DNA of 7,130 bases. Origin: Chloroflexota bacterium. GTDB lineage: Bacteria; Chloroflexota; Limnocylindria; Limnocylindrales; CSP1-4. A program made the position numbers and the translations under genes. Shown here one piece after another: positions 1-5,652 of this stretch; position 1 is the stretch's first letter; every line of letters starts with the position of its first letter. Location: the NCBI GenBank assembly GCA_021801545.1, contig JAJYXX010000181.1, positions 1 to 7,130 on the forward strand, read 5' to 3'. The notes under the pieces are model-generated. The model did not search any database, was not told the DNA's origin, and saw only the letters and a list, made by a program, of their open reading frames with translations.

Positions 1-793
1 CCTCGGGCTCGTTGTGAACCTCGTGGCGGAGCCCGGCGTAGAGGCGACGCGTGACGTTCGGGAACGCGGCGTAGCGCTCGCTCGACGCTGCCGGCACGAC
101 CCGGTCGTCGCTGCCGTGGATGACGAGCGTTCTGACCGGGAACGGTCGGCCGGTCGCGCGGAGCCGGTCGAGCGCCTCGCGCGTCGCCCGCTGGGCCGCG
201 AAGGCGCGGGCCCCGAACCGGGCGGTCGGATCGTGGACCGCGAGCGGGTCGACCCAGAAGGCCTCACCGACGGCGGGATCGCGCGACAGGAGCTCGCCGT
301 GGTGGATCGGCGGCGGACGCCAGGTGGGGACGAGGCGGTCGACGGTCGTCGCCAGGAGGCGGAGCGCCCGGCTGTGGGCGGAGTCGATCCCGGGCGCGTT
401 CAGCACGAGCAGATCGGGCAGGGGCCGATCACCGAGGACGTAGCCGGTCACGACGAGACCGCCCATCGAGTGACCGTAGAGGACGAGCGGCCGGCCGGGG
501 GGCGTCACCGCGCGGGCGGCGGCGAGGCGTTCGGCGAGATCGTCGAGCAGGTCCTGCCAGCGTTCGAGATCGCCCCGCGGACCGCTCGAACCGCCCCAGC
601 CGCGCTGGTCGTAGGCGTGGGTGTCGATCCCGGCCGCGGCCAGCCAGTCGCCGACCCGCTCGTATCGGCCGCTGTGCTCGCTCAGGCCGTGAACAAGCAG
701 CATGCTGGCCCACGGCTCGCCGGTTGCCGGCCAGTGGCGGGTGCGAAGGGTGACGCCGTCCCGGGTCGTCGCGCTGCCGATCGTCGATGTCAT
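1..793 (-). CDS. Alpha/beta hydrolase, monoacylglycerol lipase / lysophospholipase type (C-terminus cut by window edge)
   Basis: This is a serine hydrolase of the S33-like Hydrolase_4 group, which cleaves acyl esters of monoglycerides or lysophospholipids, probably in the cytoplasm since no signal peptide is visible. I translated 264 codons from the ATG at 793-791. The oxyanion-region motif HGLSEHSGRY lies at residues 35-44, DQRGWGGSSG at 62-71, and the nucleophile elbow GHSMGG at 107-112 with Ser109. The acid region HGSDDRVVP is at 226-234, with Asp230 the best fit to the family position, and LRHEVHNE at 255-262 supplies His257. The full triad is present, and family members are usually 270-310 residues, so only a short tail is missing. 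The ATG start fits because the family N-terminus (TRDGVTLRTRHW) begins about 10 residues later. No good Shine-Dalgarno is seen; a TAGGCT box lies 7 bases upstream, suggesting a leaderless message. It is transcribed divergently from the ABC operon. The exact acyl substrate is unknown. Confidence 0.93.
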   Translation of the reverse strand, partial: MTSTIGSATTRDGVTLRTRHWPATGEPWASMLLVHGLSEHSGRYERVGDWLAAAGIDTHAYDQRGWGGSSGPRGDLERWQDLLDDLAERLAAARAVTPPGRPLVLYGHSMGGLVVTGYVLGDRPLPDLLVLNAPGIDSAHSRALRLLATTVDRLVPTWRPPPIHHGELLSRDPAVGEAFWVDPLAVHDPTARFGARAFAAQRATREALDRLRATGRPFPVRTLVIHGSDDRVVPAASSERYAAFPNVTRRLYAGLRHEVHNEPE

Positions 794-800
794 TGCGGCG

Positions 801-830
801 AGCCTACTCCGTCCAGGGTGACCGCGTCAC
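801..830 (-). promoter_or_regulatory. Candidate promoter of the hydrolase, apparently leaderless
   Basis: On the minus strand a -10-like TAGGCT (806-801) lies 7 bases before the ATG at 793, so transcription would start at or next to the start codon. A -35-like GTGACG (830-825), containing the TGAC core, is 18 bases further upstream. The box fits the TAnnnT form typical of leaderless genes in several high-GC phyla. This is motif reading only. Confidence 0.45.
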
Positions 831-831
831 C
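817..831. promoter_or_regulatory. 15-base dyad GGTGAC-N3-GTCACC at the hydrolase -35 region
   Basis: Six-base perfect arms (817-822 and 826-831) flank the three-base centre CGC. The dyad starts 24 bases upstream of the hydrolase ATG and overlaps the proposed -35 element, where a repressor or activator could act. No specific regulator is recognised for it. Confidence 0.35.
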
Positions 832-982
832 GTGTTCCCCGTCCGCCGCTCGTCTGGTCCATCCGCGCTTGCTCCAGCCGCGGCGCGCGTCCGTTGTTCG
901 GCCACCCAGGTGGTCGGTCCCGTCCGCCCCCTTCCTCCGGCCTCGCCTCCATCCGGATCCCGGTTTGCACCCCACGCACATA

Positions 983-1024
983 ACCGACCGACCGACCGGC
1001 TCGGGCGGCTCGGGCCGGTCGGTC
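983..1024. repeat. ACCG tetranucleotide tandem (x4) running into an 11-bp hairpin
   Basis: Positions 983-998 are four copies of ACCG. The last copies form the left arm of a perfect inverted repeat: 990-1000 (GACCGACCGGC) pairs with 1014-1024 (GCCGGTCGGTC) across a 13-base loop. No T-run follows on either strand, and both flanking genes point away, so a terminator role is unlikely. Confidence 0.6.
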
Positions 1025-1085
1025 TCCCGACACCGGATGCAAGTTCCCGGCCCGCCTCGGCACGCGCGGGCGCCGATCCTCACCC

Positions 1086-1137
1086 CGGTGCAAGAACCCG
1101 ACGATCGGAGGGCCCGCCGTGTCGGTTGCTTGCACCG
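1086..1137. repeat. Long imperfect inverted repeat with 9-bp perfect outer arms
   Basis: CGGTGCAAG (1086-1094) is mirrored by CTTGCACCG (1129-1137). Pairing continues inward with two mismatches and then CCGAC (1098-1102) against GTCGG (1121-1125), leaving an 18-base loop. It could be an RNA or DNA hairpin, or two inverted protein-binding half-sites of the GTGCAAG family. Confidence 0.55.
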
Positions 1138-1149
1138 TGCGCAAGCCCG

Positions 1150-1163
1150 GTCGGATTTCCGAC
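1150..1163. repeat. 14-base dyad GTCGGA-TT-TCCGAC
   Basis: A perfect 6-bp inverted repeat with a 2-base centre, between two GTGCAAG-like motifs. It is too tight for an RNA hairpin, so if functional it is more likely a protein-binding palindrome. Confidence 0.35.
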
Positions 1164-1220
1164 GGCTGGTGCAAGGATTCGACCGGGGTGGGTCCGGCCG
1201 GGGGGGCGCGGGCAAGCTGA

Positions 1221-1269
1221 GACCCGGGAGGGCGCCCCCGGATCCGGACAGCACCCCCGGATCCGGGTC
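1221..1269. repeat. Direct repeat of CCCCCGGATCCGG inside a GACCCGG/CCGGGTC inverted repeat
   Basis: CCCCCGGATCCGG occurs at 1235-1247 and again at 1254-1266, a 19-base period. If the preceding GC(G/A) is included, the copies are 15 bases with one difference. The block is bounded by 7-bp inverted arms at 1221-1227 and 1263-1269. No function is evident. Confidence 0.5.
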
Positions 1270-1329
1270 GGAGGGCGGCGCTGGGACGGCCCCGGGGGCG
1301 GCCGAGCGGGGAGAGCCGTCGGTGGCGCC

Positions 1330-1400
1330 CGAGCGGGCGGACGGCGCGGCCGAGTGGGCGGACGGCGCGCCCGAGCGGGCGGACGGCGCGGCCGAGTGGG
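1330..1400. repeat. 21-base tandem repeat, three full copies plus a partial one, just upstream of the ABC operon
   Basis: Units at 1330-1350, 1351-1371 and 1372-1392 start with CGAG(C/T)GGGCGGACGG, and a partial fourth occupies 1393-1400. Units 1 and 3 are identical; unit 2 differs at the C/T position and near the end, giving a higher-order 42-base period. The array ends about 44 bases before the proposed GTG start of the first ABC gene. The period is a multiple of three, but no credible protein is encoded here. Confidence 0.8.
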
Positions 1401-1431
1401 ATGGCCGCAACGTGTCCGTCGGTTTGTCGGC

Positions 1432-1446
1432 TACCATCGGAACGTG
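1432..1446 (+). promoter_or_regulatory. Candidate -10 element TACCAT before a leaderless GTG start
   Basis: TACCAT (1432-1437) ends 6 bases before the GTG at 1444-1446, which would place transcription start at the start codon. No Shine-Dalgarno precedes the GTG, and no clear -35 is visible. The same nine bases GCTACCATC recur upstream of the TusA-family gene on the minus strand (5496-5488), supporting a shared -10 motif. Confidence 0.45.
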
Positions 1447-2487
1447 ACGACCGTCCCGGCAGACAGTCCGCGCCTCGTGGCGGCCGAGCCTGGCGCCCCG
1501 CTCATCCGCCTCGAGCGGCTGACGATGCGCTATGGGACGGTCACCGCCCTCGACGAGCTGACCCTCGAGCTGCAGCCCGGGATCATCGGCCTGGTCGGAG
1601 CGAACGGGGCGGGCAAGACGACGCTCCTGAAGATCCTCGTCGGCCTGCTCGAGCCGACGGCCGGCCGGGCGACGGCGATCGGCTTCGACGTCCGGGCGCA
1701 GGGGACCGAGCTGCGCCAGTACGTCGGCTACATGCCCGAGCACGACGTGCTGCCACCGGACCTGAGCGCGACCGAGCTCGTCGCGCACCTCGCCCGGATC
1801 TCCGGCCTGCCGGCGGCGGCGGCCCGCGAGCGGACGGCCGAGGTGCTCCGCCACGTCGGGCTGTACGAGGAGCGCTACCGCCAGATCGGCGGCTACTCGA
1901 CCGGGATGAAGCAGCGCGTGAAGCTCGCCCAGGCGCTCGTCCACGACCCGCGCCTGCTCCTCCTCGACGAGCCGACGAACGGGCTCGACCCGGCCGGGCG
2001 CGACGAGATGCTCGAGCTCGTGCGGCGGACCGGGACGGAGTTCGGGATGGCCGTCGTCGTCGCCTCGCACCTGCTCGGCGAGATCGAGCGGGTCTGCGAC
2101 TTCCTCGTCGCGATCGACGCCGGGCGCCTGCTCAGTGCGGCGCCGCTGGGCACGTACACCGAGCGAACAGGCGTCCTCGCGGTCGAGGTGGACGCGGGGC
2201 GCGACGCGCTCGCCGGCGCCCTGGCGGCCCGGGGTCTCTCGACTCGGGTCGACGGGCGGGAGGTCCTCGTGGCGATTGAGGACGAGGCGTCCCGCGTAGC
2301 GCCCTACGACCTCGTTCGCGACACGGTCGCCGAGCTGGACCTGCCGCTCGTCCGGATCGAGCAGCGCCGGCGGGCGCTCGCGGAGCTTTTCCGCGACACG
2401 GCCACCCAGCCGGGCGCGGCCAGCTCGCCGGTCACGTCCGTCCCCGGTGCCGCCCCGCCCCCGACGAGCGCCGGGCCCGGCCGATGA
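1444..2487 (+). CDS. ABC transporter ATP-binding protein (ABC-2 exporter type), first ATPase of the operon
   Basis: This cytoplasmic nucleotide-binding subunit hydrolyses ATP to drive an ABC-2 type exporter. From the GTG at 1444 it has 347 residues. Walker A is GANGAGKT at 52-59, the Q-loop region is GYMPEHD at 95-101 with Glu99 where glutamine is usual, the signature is YSTGMKQR at 151-158, Walker B is LLLLDEP at 171-177 with catalytic Glu176, the D-loop is GLD at 180-182, and the switch histidine is His209. The ATPase domain occupies about 20-235. The rest is a C-terminal domain with an Ala/Pro/Ser-rich tail, making it longer than the usual 300-310 residues. The open frame continues upstream to 787, but that part is low-complexity intergenic DNA; the GTG lies about 20 residues before the conserved domain and behind a TACCAT box. 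The stop overlaps the next start (ATGA), implying coupling to the permease. The substrate is unknown. Confidence 0.92.
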   Translation: MTTVPADSPRLVAAEPGAPLIRLERLTMRYGTVTALDELTLELQPGIIGLVGANGAGKTTLLKILVGLLEPTAGRATAIGFDVRAQGTELRQYVGYMPEHDVLPPDLSATELVAHLARISGLPAAAARERTAEVLRHVGLYEERYRQIGGYSTGMKQRVKLAQALVHDPRLLLLDEPTNGLDPAGRDEMLELVRRTGTEFGMAVVVASHLLGEIERVCDFLVAIDAGRLLSAAPLGTYTERTGVLAVEVDAGRDALAGALAARGLSTRVDGREVLVAIEDEASRVAPYDLVRDTVAELDLPLVRIEQRRRALAELFRDTATQPGAASSPVTSVPGAAPPPTSAGPGR

Positions 2488-3416
2488 CGATCGAGCACGC
2501 CCCGGCGGCGGCCGCCACGAGCGCGACGGGCAGCATCTACGACCTGGGCTACCAGCCCTACGACGGCCCACGACTCGGCCGACGCGAGGCGGTCACGGCG
2601 CTCTTCGCCCACAGCCTGCGGGCGAGCTTCGGGGTCGGCCGTGGCGGACGGGCGAAGATCATCCCGATCGGGCTGGCGGGCCTGGCGCTCCTGCCCGCCC
2701 TCGTCGCGGTCGGTCTCCAGGCGCTTCTCGGTCGAGCCGGCGTCGCCGGCCAGGCGAACGTGACCTCGCCGATCCGGTACGACACGTACTACGGGTACGT
2801 CCAGACGCTCGTCATGCTCTTCGTGGCGGCGCAGGCGCCCGAGCTGCTCGGGCGCGATCAGCGCTACCACGTCCTGTCGCTCTACTTCTCGCGGGCGCTG
2901 CGACGGGCCGACTACGCGCTGGTGAAAGGCGCTGCGCTCGTGACGGCGATCCTGATCGTCGTCCTGGCCCCCCAGGCACTCCTCTTCACCGGGCTCTCGC
3001 TGTCGGACCGCGACGTCCCGGCGGCGATCGCCCGGAACGCCGCCTTCCTGCCGCCGGTGATCGCGCAGGCGCTCGCGATCGCGCTGCTCCTGGGCACGAT
3101 CGGCCTCGCGATCGCTGCCCACACGCCCCGTCGGGCGTGGGCGTCGGCCGTGATCATCGGCGCCTTCATCGTCCCGCCTGTGGTCGCCCAGATCGTCCTC
3201 CAGGTCGTGCCCGGCGACCTGGGTCGGGTGATCGTCCTCCTCAGCCCGAACGACCTCCTGGCCGGGCTGAACGCATTCTTCTTCGACCGTGCCCCCGACG
3301 CCCGGGCCGTCGCCCGCGCCGACCTGCCGGGTCCGCTCTACCTCGCTACGGCGACGGTCGCGGTGGCCCTCCTCCTCGCCGTCCTCGTCCGGCGCTACCA
3401 GCGGCTCGCGACATGA
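2484..3416 (+). CDS. ABC-2 type transporter permease, first membrane subunit
   Basis: A 310-residue integral membrane subunit that would form the export channel with the upstream ATPase. The N-terminal cytoplasmic segment carries IYDLGYQPYDGPRLGRREA at 18-36, a conserved-looking motif I associate with this permease type in high-GC bacteria. Hydrophobic stretches lie at about 59-82, 103-122, 148-171, 188-212, 221-242 and 284-302, giving about six membrane spans, as expected for ABC-2 permeases. The segment around 128-148 (YHVLSLYFSRALRRADYALV) resembles the cytoplasmic coupling region of such permeases. The ATG at 2484 overlaps the previous stop by 4 bases, and its own stop overlaps the next start in the same way, so all three genes are probably translated from one message. 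The transported substrate cannot be deduced. Confidence 0.88.
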   Translation: MTIEHAPAAAATSATGSIYDLGYQPYDGPRLGRREAVTALFAHSLRASFGVGRGGRAKIIPIGLAGLALLPALVAVGLQALLGRAGVAGQANVTSPIRYDTYYGYVQTLVMLFVAAQAPELLGRDQRYHVLSLYFSRALRRADYALVKGAALVTAILIVVLAPQALLFTGLSLSDRDVPAAIARNAAFLPPVIAQALAIALLLGTIGLAIAAHTPRRAWASAVIIGAFIVPPVVAQIVLQVVPGDLGRVIVLLSPNDLLAGLNAFFFDRAPDARAVARADLPGPLYLATATVAVALLLAVLVRRYQRLAT

Positions 3417-4345
3417 CGCCGACCGGACGAGCGGACCCAGTCGTCGAGCTCCGGAACGCGTCCCGCTGGTACGGCAACGTCGTGGCGGTGAACGACATCT
3501 CGTTCGCCCTCGGGCCCGGCGTCACCGGCCTGCTGGGACCGAACGGGGCCGGGAAGTCGACGCTGCTCCACCTGGTGGCCGGGCTCCTTCGCCCTTCGGC
3601 CGGGCAGGTCCTCGTCGGCGGCCGGAGCACCTGGCGCAACCCCACGATCTACCGCTCGATCGGTCTCGTCCCCGAGCGCGAGGCCGTCCACCCGTACCTG
3701 AGCGGCTATGAGTTCGCGCTTTACAACGCCCGGCTCCAGGGTCTCCCCGATCCGCCCGGCGCGGCGGCCCGGGCGATCGCGACCGTCGATCTCGGCGAGG
3801 TGCAGCACCGGCCGATCGGGACCTACTCGAAGGGGATGCGCCAGCGCGCGAAGATCGCCGGTGCCCTCGTCCACGACCCGCCCGTGCTCCTGCTCGACGA
3901 ACCGTTCAACGGGATGGACCCGCGCCAGCGACTGCACATGATCGAGCTCCTCCGGGCGATGGCGGCCGACGGGCGGACGATCCTCTTCTCGTCGCATATC
4001 CTCGAGGAGGTCGAGCGGCTCGCCCAGGAGGTCCTCGTCATCTACGCTGGCCGGCTCGCCGCGGCGGGCGACTTCCGCGAGATCCGCCGCCTGATGACCG
4101 ACCGCCCGCATACGTTCACCGTTCGCTCGAGCGACGATCGGCGGCTGGCGGCGGCACTCGTGGCCGACGCGTCGGTCTTCGGAGTCGAGCTGTTCGACGG
4201 CCTCCTCTCCGTTCGCGCATCCGACTTCGCCGCCTTCACCCGGGCCCTGCCGCGGATCGCCCGCGACCTGGGGGTCACGCTCTTCGAGCTCCATCCGAGC
4301 GACGAGTCGCTCGAGAGCGTCTTCGCCTACCTGGTGCGCCGATGA
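3413..4345 (+). CDS. ABC transporter ATP-binding protein (ABC-2 exporter type), second ATPase
   Basis: The second cytoplasmic ATPase of the operon, 310 residues, typical for the family. Walker A is GPNGAGKS at 42-49, the Q-loop region is GLVPEREAV at 84-92 with Glu88 replacing glutamine, the signature is YSKGMRQR at 138-145, Walker B is VLLLDEP at 158-164 with Glu163, the D-loop is GMD at 167-169 (Met instead of the more common Leu), and the switch histidine is His195. The domain after about residue 215 resembles the C-terminal region of ABC-2 ATPases. It is clearly a paralogue of the first ATPase (shared YGxVxA start, YSxGM signature, ALVHDP before Walker B) but well diverged, so it is not a recent duplication. 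The ATG is fixed by the ATGA overlap with the upstream permease; the frame is open further upstream but that part is a shadow of the permease gene. It ends in another ATGA overlap. Confidence 0.92.
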   Translation: MTPTGRADPVVELRNASRWYGNVVAVNDISFALGPGVTGLLGPNGAGKSTLLHLVAGLLRPSAGQVLVGGRSTWRNPTIYRSIGLVPEREAVHPYLSGYEFALYNARLQGLPDPPGAAARAIATVDLGEVQHRPIGTYSKGMRQRAKIAGALVHDPPVLLLDEPFNGMDPRQRLHMIELLRAMAADGRTILFSSHILEEVERLAQEVLVIYAGRLAAAGDFREIRRLMTDRPHTFTVRSSDDRRLAAALVADASVFGVELFDGLLSVRASDFAAFTRALPRIARDLGVTLFELHPSDESLESVFAYLVRR

Positions 4346-5076
4346 TCCGCGCCATCGTCGAGGTGACGGTGCGCGGCATCCTGGGTCGGCGGCGGAGCCT
4401 GCTCGTCGTCCTCTTCGCCGCGCTGCCGGTTCTCGTCGCGGTCGTCGTCCGGATCGGGGGGAGCACGAGCGATGCGGTCTCGCTCAGCGCCGACCTGCTC
4501 GACGCCCTCGTCGTGCGGACCGTGCTGCCGCTCGTCGCGCTCGTCTTCGGGACCGCCGTCCTCGGCTCGGAGCTCGACGACGGGACCGCGATCCACCTCC
4601 TCGTCAAGCCGGTCGAGCGCTGGCGGATCGTCCTCGCCAAGCTCGCCGTCGCGGCGGTGCTGACGATCGTGCTCGTGGCACTCGTCACGCTCGTGGCTGG
4701 CCTCGTCGTCGGGGCGGGGCGCGGCGCCGAGCGGATCGTGGTCGCCTCGGCCGTCGCGGTGGCGGTCGGGGGTCTCGTGTACGCCGCCCTCTTCCTGGCC
4801 CTGAGCCTCGTCACGAGCCGGGCGCTGATTGTCGGGCTCGCCTACGTCCTCATCTGGGAGGACGTCCTGGGTGGCCTCCTCGAGGGGACGCAGGCGTTCA
4901 GCGTTCGCCAGTACACGCTCGCGATCGCGCGCCTGCTGGCCGGTGACGACGGCCAGGCCATCAACGTCGCGCTCGCCGCGTCGAGCGCGATCGTCCTGTC
5001 AGCGATCGTCCTCGCCGGGGCGTTCGCGCTCGCTACCCGCCGGCTCGCGAGCTACGAGATCCACGGCACCGACTGA
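4342..5076 (+). CDS. ABC-2 type transporter permease, second membrane subunit
   Basis: A 244-residue membrane protein and last gene of the operon. Hydrophobic segments lie at about 19-36, 57-77, 99-125, 133-156, 160-180 and 209-232, giving about six spans. The cytoplasmic loop GSELDDGTAIHLLVKPVERW at 75-94, followed by RIVLAKL, matches the common ABC-2 permease pattern of acidic-then-Pro-Val-x-Arg coupling loops (as in ABC2_membrane families). It is shorter than, and not obviously homologous to, the first permease, so the operon encodes two different membrane subunits. These may form one heteromeric exporter or two ATPase-permease pairs. The start overlaps the preceding stop by 4 bases. Transcription would run towards the convergent TusA-family gene. 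Confidence 0.88.
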   Translation: MIRAIVEVTVRGILGRRRSLLVVLFAALPVLVAVVVRIGGSTSDAVSLSADLLDALVVRTVLPLVALVFGTAVLGSELDDGTAIHLLVKPVERWRIVLAKLAVAAVLTIVLVALVTLVAGLVVGAGRGAERIVVASAVAVAVGGLVYAALFLALSLVTSRALIVGLAYVLIWEDVLGGLLEGTQAFSVRQYTLAIARLLAGDDGQAINVALAASSAIVLSAIVLAGAFALATRRLASYEIHGTD

Positions 5077-5182
5077 CCGACCTTCGGCGCCCTCCGCTCG
5101 CCGGCTCCTGCTCCCGGCCCTTGGCCGTCCCCCCTTGGCCCCGTCGGTCTCAGATGAAGAGCGAGACGTCCGTGCCGCCCGC
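5077..5182. other. Convergent gap between the ABC operon and the TusA-family gene; no clear terminator
   Basis: This 106-base gap separates two convergent stops. It holds a short direct repeat CCCTTGGCC (5118-5126 and 5132-5140) and the small dyad GGCC-N3-GGCC (5116-5126). The distant arms GACCGAC (5075-5081) and GTCGGTC (5143-5149) could also pair. No stem followed by a T-run is present on either strand, so termination is not explained by a classical intrinsic terminator. Confidence 0.5.
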
Positions 5183-5422
5183 TCAGGCCTTGCGGATCCA
5201 GAAGCGCATGACCCCGCCCGCCTGGTCCTGGGACACGATCGGATTGCCGGTCTGCTTCGACCAGGCGGCGACGTCCGGCACCGATCCGGGGTCGGTCGCC
5301 TCCATCAGGACGACCTCGCCGCTCGACATCTCTTTGACGGTCTTCGAGAGCTTGACGATCGGCATCGGGCAGAGCAGCCCCGTGCAGTCGAGCGTCCGGT
5401 CCGGGGCGATCGCCTCGGCCAT
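5183..5422 (-). CDS. TusA-family sulfurtransferase / sulfur carrier protein
   Basis: A 79-residue cytoplasmic protein of the TusA/SirA/YedF family, which carry sulfur as a persulfide on a conserved cysteine for tRNA thiolation, cofactor synthesis or sulfur metabolism. The family motif is intact: LDCTGLLCPMPIVKL at 11-25, with Cys18 in the CPxP motif and an additional Cys13. The second half TDPGSVPDVAAWSKQTGN at 43-60 matches the conserved DPxxxxDxxxWxxxxGN region, and the protein ends in MRFWIRKA. The length matches the family (75-85). The ATG at 5422 is supported by a GGAGGG ribosome binding site 5 bases upstream. It stands alone, convergent with the ABC operon and divergent from the metal transporter, with no cysteine desulfurase or DsrE partner in view, so its specific pathway is open. 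Confidence 0.93.
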   Translation of the reverse strand: MAEAIAPDRTLDCTGLLCPMPIVKLSKTVKEMSSGEVVLMEATDPGSVPDVAAWSKQTGNPIVSQDQAGGVMRFWIRKA

Positions 5423-5433
5423 CTGGTCCCTCC
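5423..5433 (-). promoter_or_regulatory. Ribosome binding site of the TusA-family gene
   Basis: GGAGGG (5433-5428 on the minus strand) lies 5 bases before the ATG at 5422. This is a strong Shine-Dalgarno match and fixes the start. Confidence 0.75.
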
Positions 5434-5489
5434 GTCTCTGTCGGTCCGGGGCCTCGCGGCGTTCGCCGTGCAGTGCCGGATAGACCGTG

Positions 5490-5495
5490 ATGGTA
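5490..5495 (-). promoter_or_regulatory. Possible -10 element of the TusA-family gene (TACCAT)
   Basis: TACCAT on the minus strand, within the nine-base GCTACCATC also found before the first ABC gene. A start about 7 bases downstream would give a leader of about 60 bases containing the ribosome binding site. No good -35 is seen at the right spacing; the AT-rich patch at about 5502-5513 is the only such island nearby. Confidence 0.3.
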
Positions 5496-5594
5496 GCGGC
5501 CTATTGTCATATCGTGATGTCGCTCCACACTCCCGTCCAGCCTGCCTGCCAACGGCGAATCCGTACGGAGGGCGCGGTCGATGGTGGCGCACTG

Positions 5595-5622
5595 GCGTAG
5601 GGCCGCCGGCGCAGGGCCGCCG
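5595..5622 (+). repeat. 14-base tandem repeat directly upstream of the metal-transporter promoter
   Basis: Two adjacent copies, GCGTAGGGCCGCCG (5595-5608) and GCGCAGGGCCGCCG (5609-5622), differ at one base. The second copy ends one base before the TTGACA box, placing the repeat where an upstream activator site or slippage-prone spacer would lie. Confidence 0.6.
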
Positions 5623-5623
5623 G

Positions 5624-5652
5624 TTGACAGCCCGGCCCCCGGACCCGATGCT
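5624..5652 (+). promoter_or_regulatory. Sigma-70-type promoter of the metal-transporter/regulator operon
   Basis: A perfect -35 TTGACA (5624-5629) is followed after 17 bases by GATGCT (5647-5652), which keeps the most conserved second A and last T of a -10 box. The predicted transcription start is near 5659, inside the dyad that begins at 5652, giving a leader of about 29 bases. The -35 match is strong and the -10 only moderate. Confidence 0.6.

Larger units (their letters stand above)
964..1181. repeat. Family of six GGTGCAAG-like motifs in both orientations
   Basis: Copies of a core close to GGTGCAAG, usually followed within 3-5 bases by CCG, are seen at about 1035-1044 (GGATGCAAG form), 1087-1094 (perfect core), 1138-1145 (TGCGCAAG) and 1169-1175 on the plus strand. 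On the minus strand they lie at about 974-964 (GGGGTGCAAA) and 1136-1129 (perfect core). Six copies in about 220 bases, two of them forming a perfect inverted pair, exceeds what GC-rich background would give. The role is unknown: protein-binding array, structured RNA or decayed repeat element. Confidence 0.5.
794..1443. other. 650-base divergent intergenic region, repeat-rich, no convincing gene
   Basis: This stretch separates the minus-strand hydrolase from the plus-strand ABC operon. Open frames cross it on both strands, but their translations are low-complexity Arg/Gly/Ala/Pro sequence with no recognisable domain, as expected of stop-poor GC-rich DNA. It contains a promoter-like element at each end, several inverted repeats, a six-copy GTGCAAG-type motif at about 964-1181, a short direct repeat near 1233-1266 and a 21-base tandem repeat at 1330-1400. 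These are listed separately. No tRNA- or rRNA-like structure was recognised. A noncoding RNA cannot be excluded. Confidence 0.7.

Noticed and set aside
990..1024. 11-bp GC-rich hairpin as an intrinsic terminator
   Set aside because: It has no T-run on either strand, and both neighbouring genes are transcribed away from it.
787..1443. N-terminal extension of the first ABC ATPase upstream of the GTG
   Set aside because: The extension is low-complexity, contains the 21-base tandem repeat as protein repeat, and is not part of any ABC ATPase. The GTG behind TACCAT is the better start.
14..1447. Plus-strand open frame across the hydrolase and intergenic region
   Set aside because: It is antisense to the hydrolase, whose triad and motifs are clear, and then runs through repeats giving Arg/Gly/Ala-rich sequence. 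This is a stop-poor GC-rich shadow.
790..2571. Very long minus-strand open frame, including a Cys-containing stretch over 794-1443 whose stop overlaps the hydrolase ATG as ATGA
   Set aside because: Most of it is antisense to the first ABC ATPase. The intergenic part is low-complexity, and several of its cysteines, including those of some CxxC-like pairs, arise from the GTGCAAG-type DNA repeats. The ATGA junction is the only point in favour and can occur by chance. No domain is recognisable.
5153..5185. Possible readthrough or selenocysteine extension of the TusA-family protein past its TGA
   Set aside because: A short in-frame stretch of about ten codons follows the TGA before a second TGA, but the protein already has the full family length and ending, and no SECIS-like hairpin was identified.
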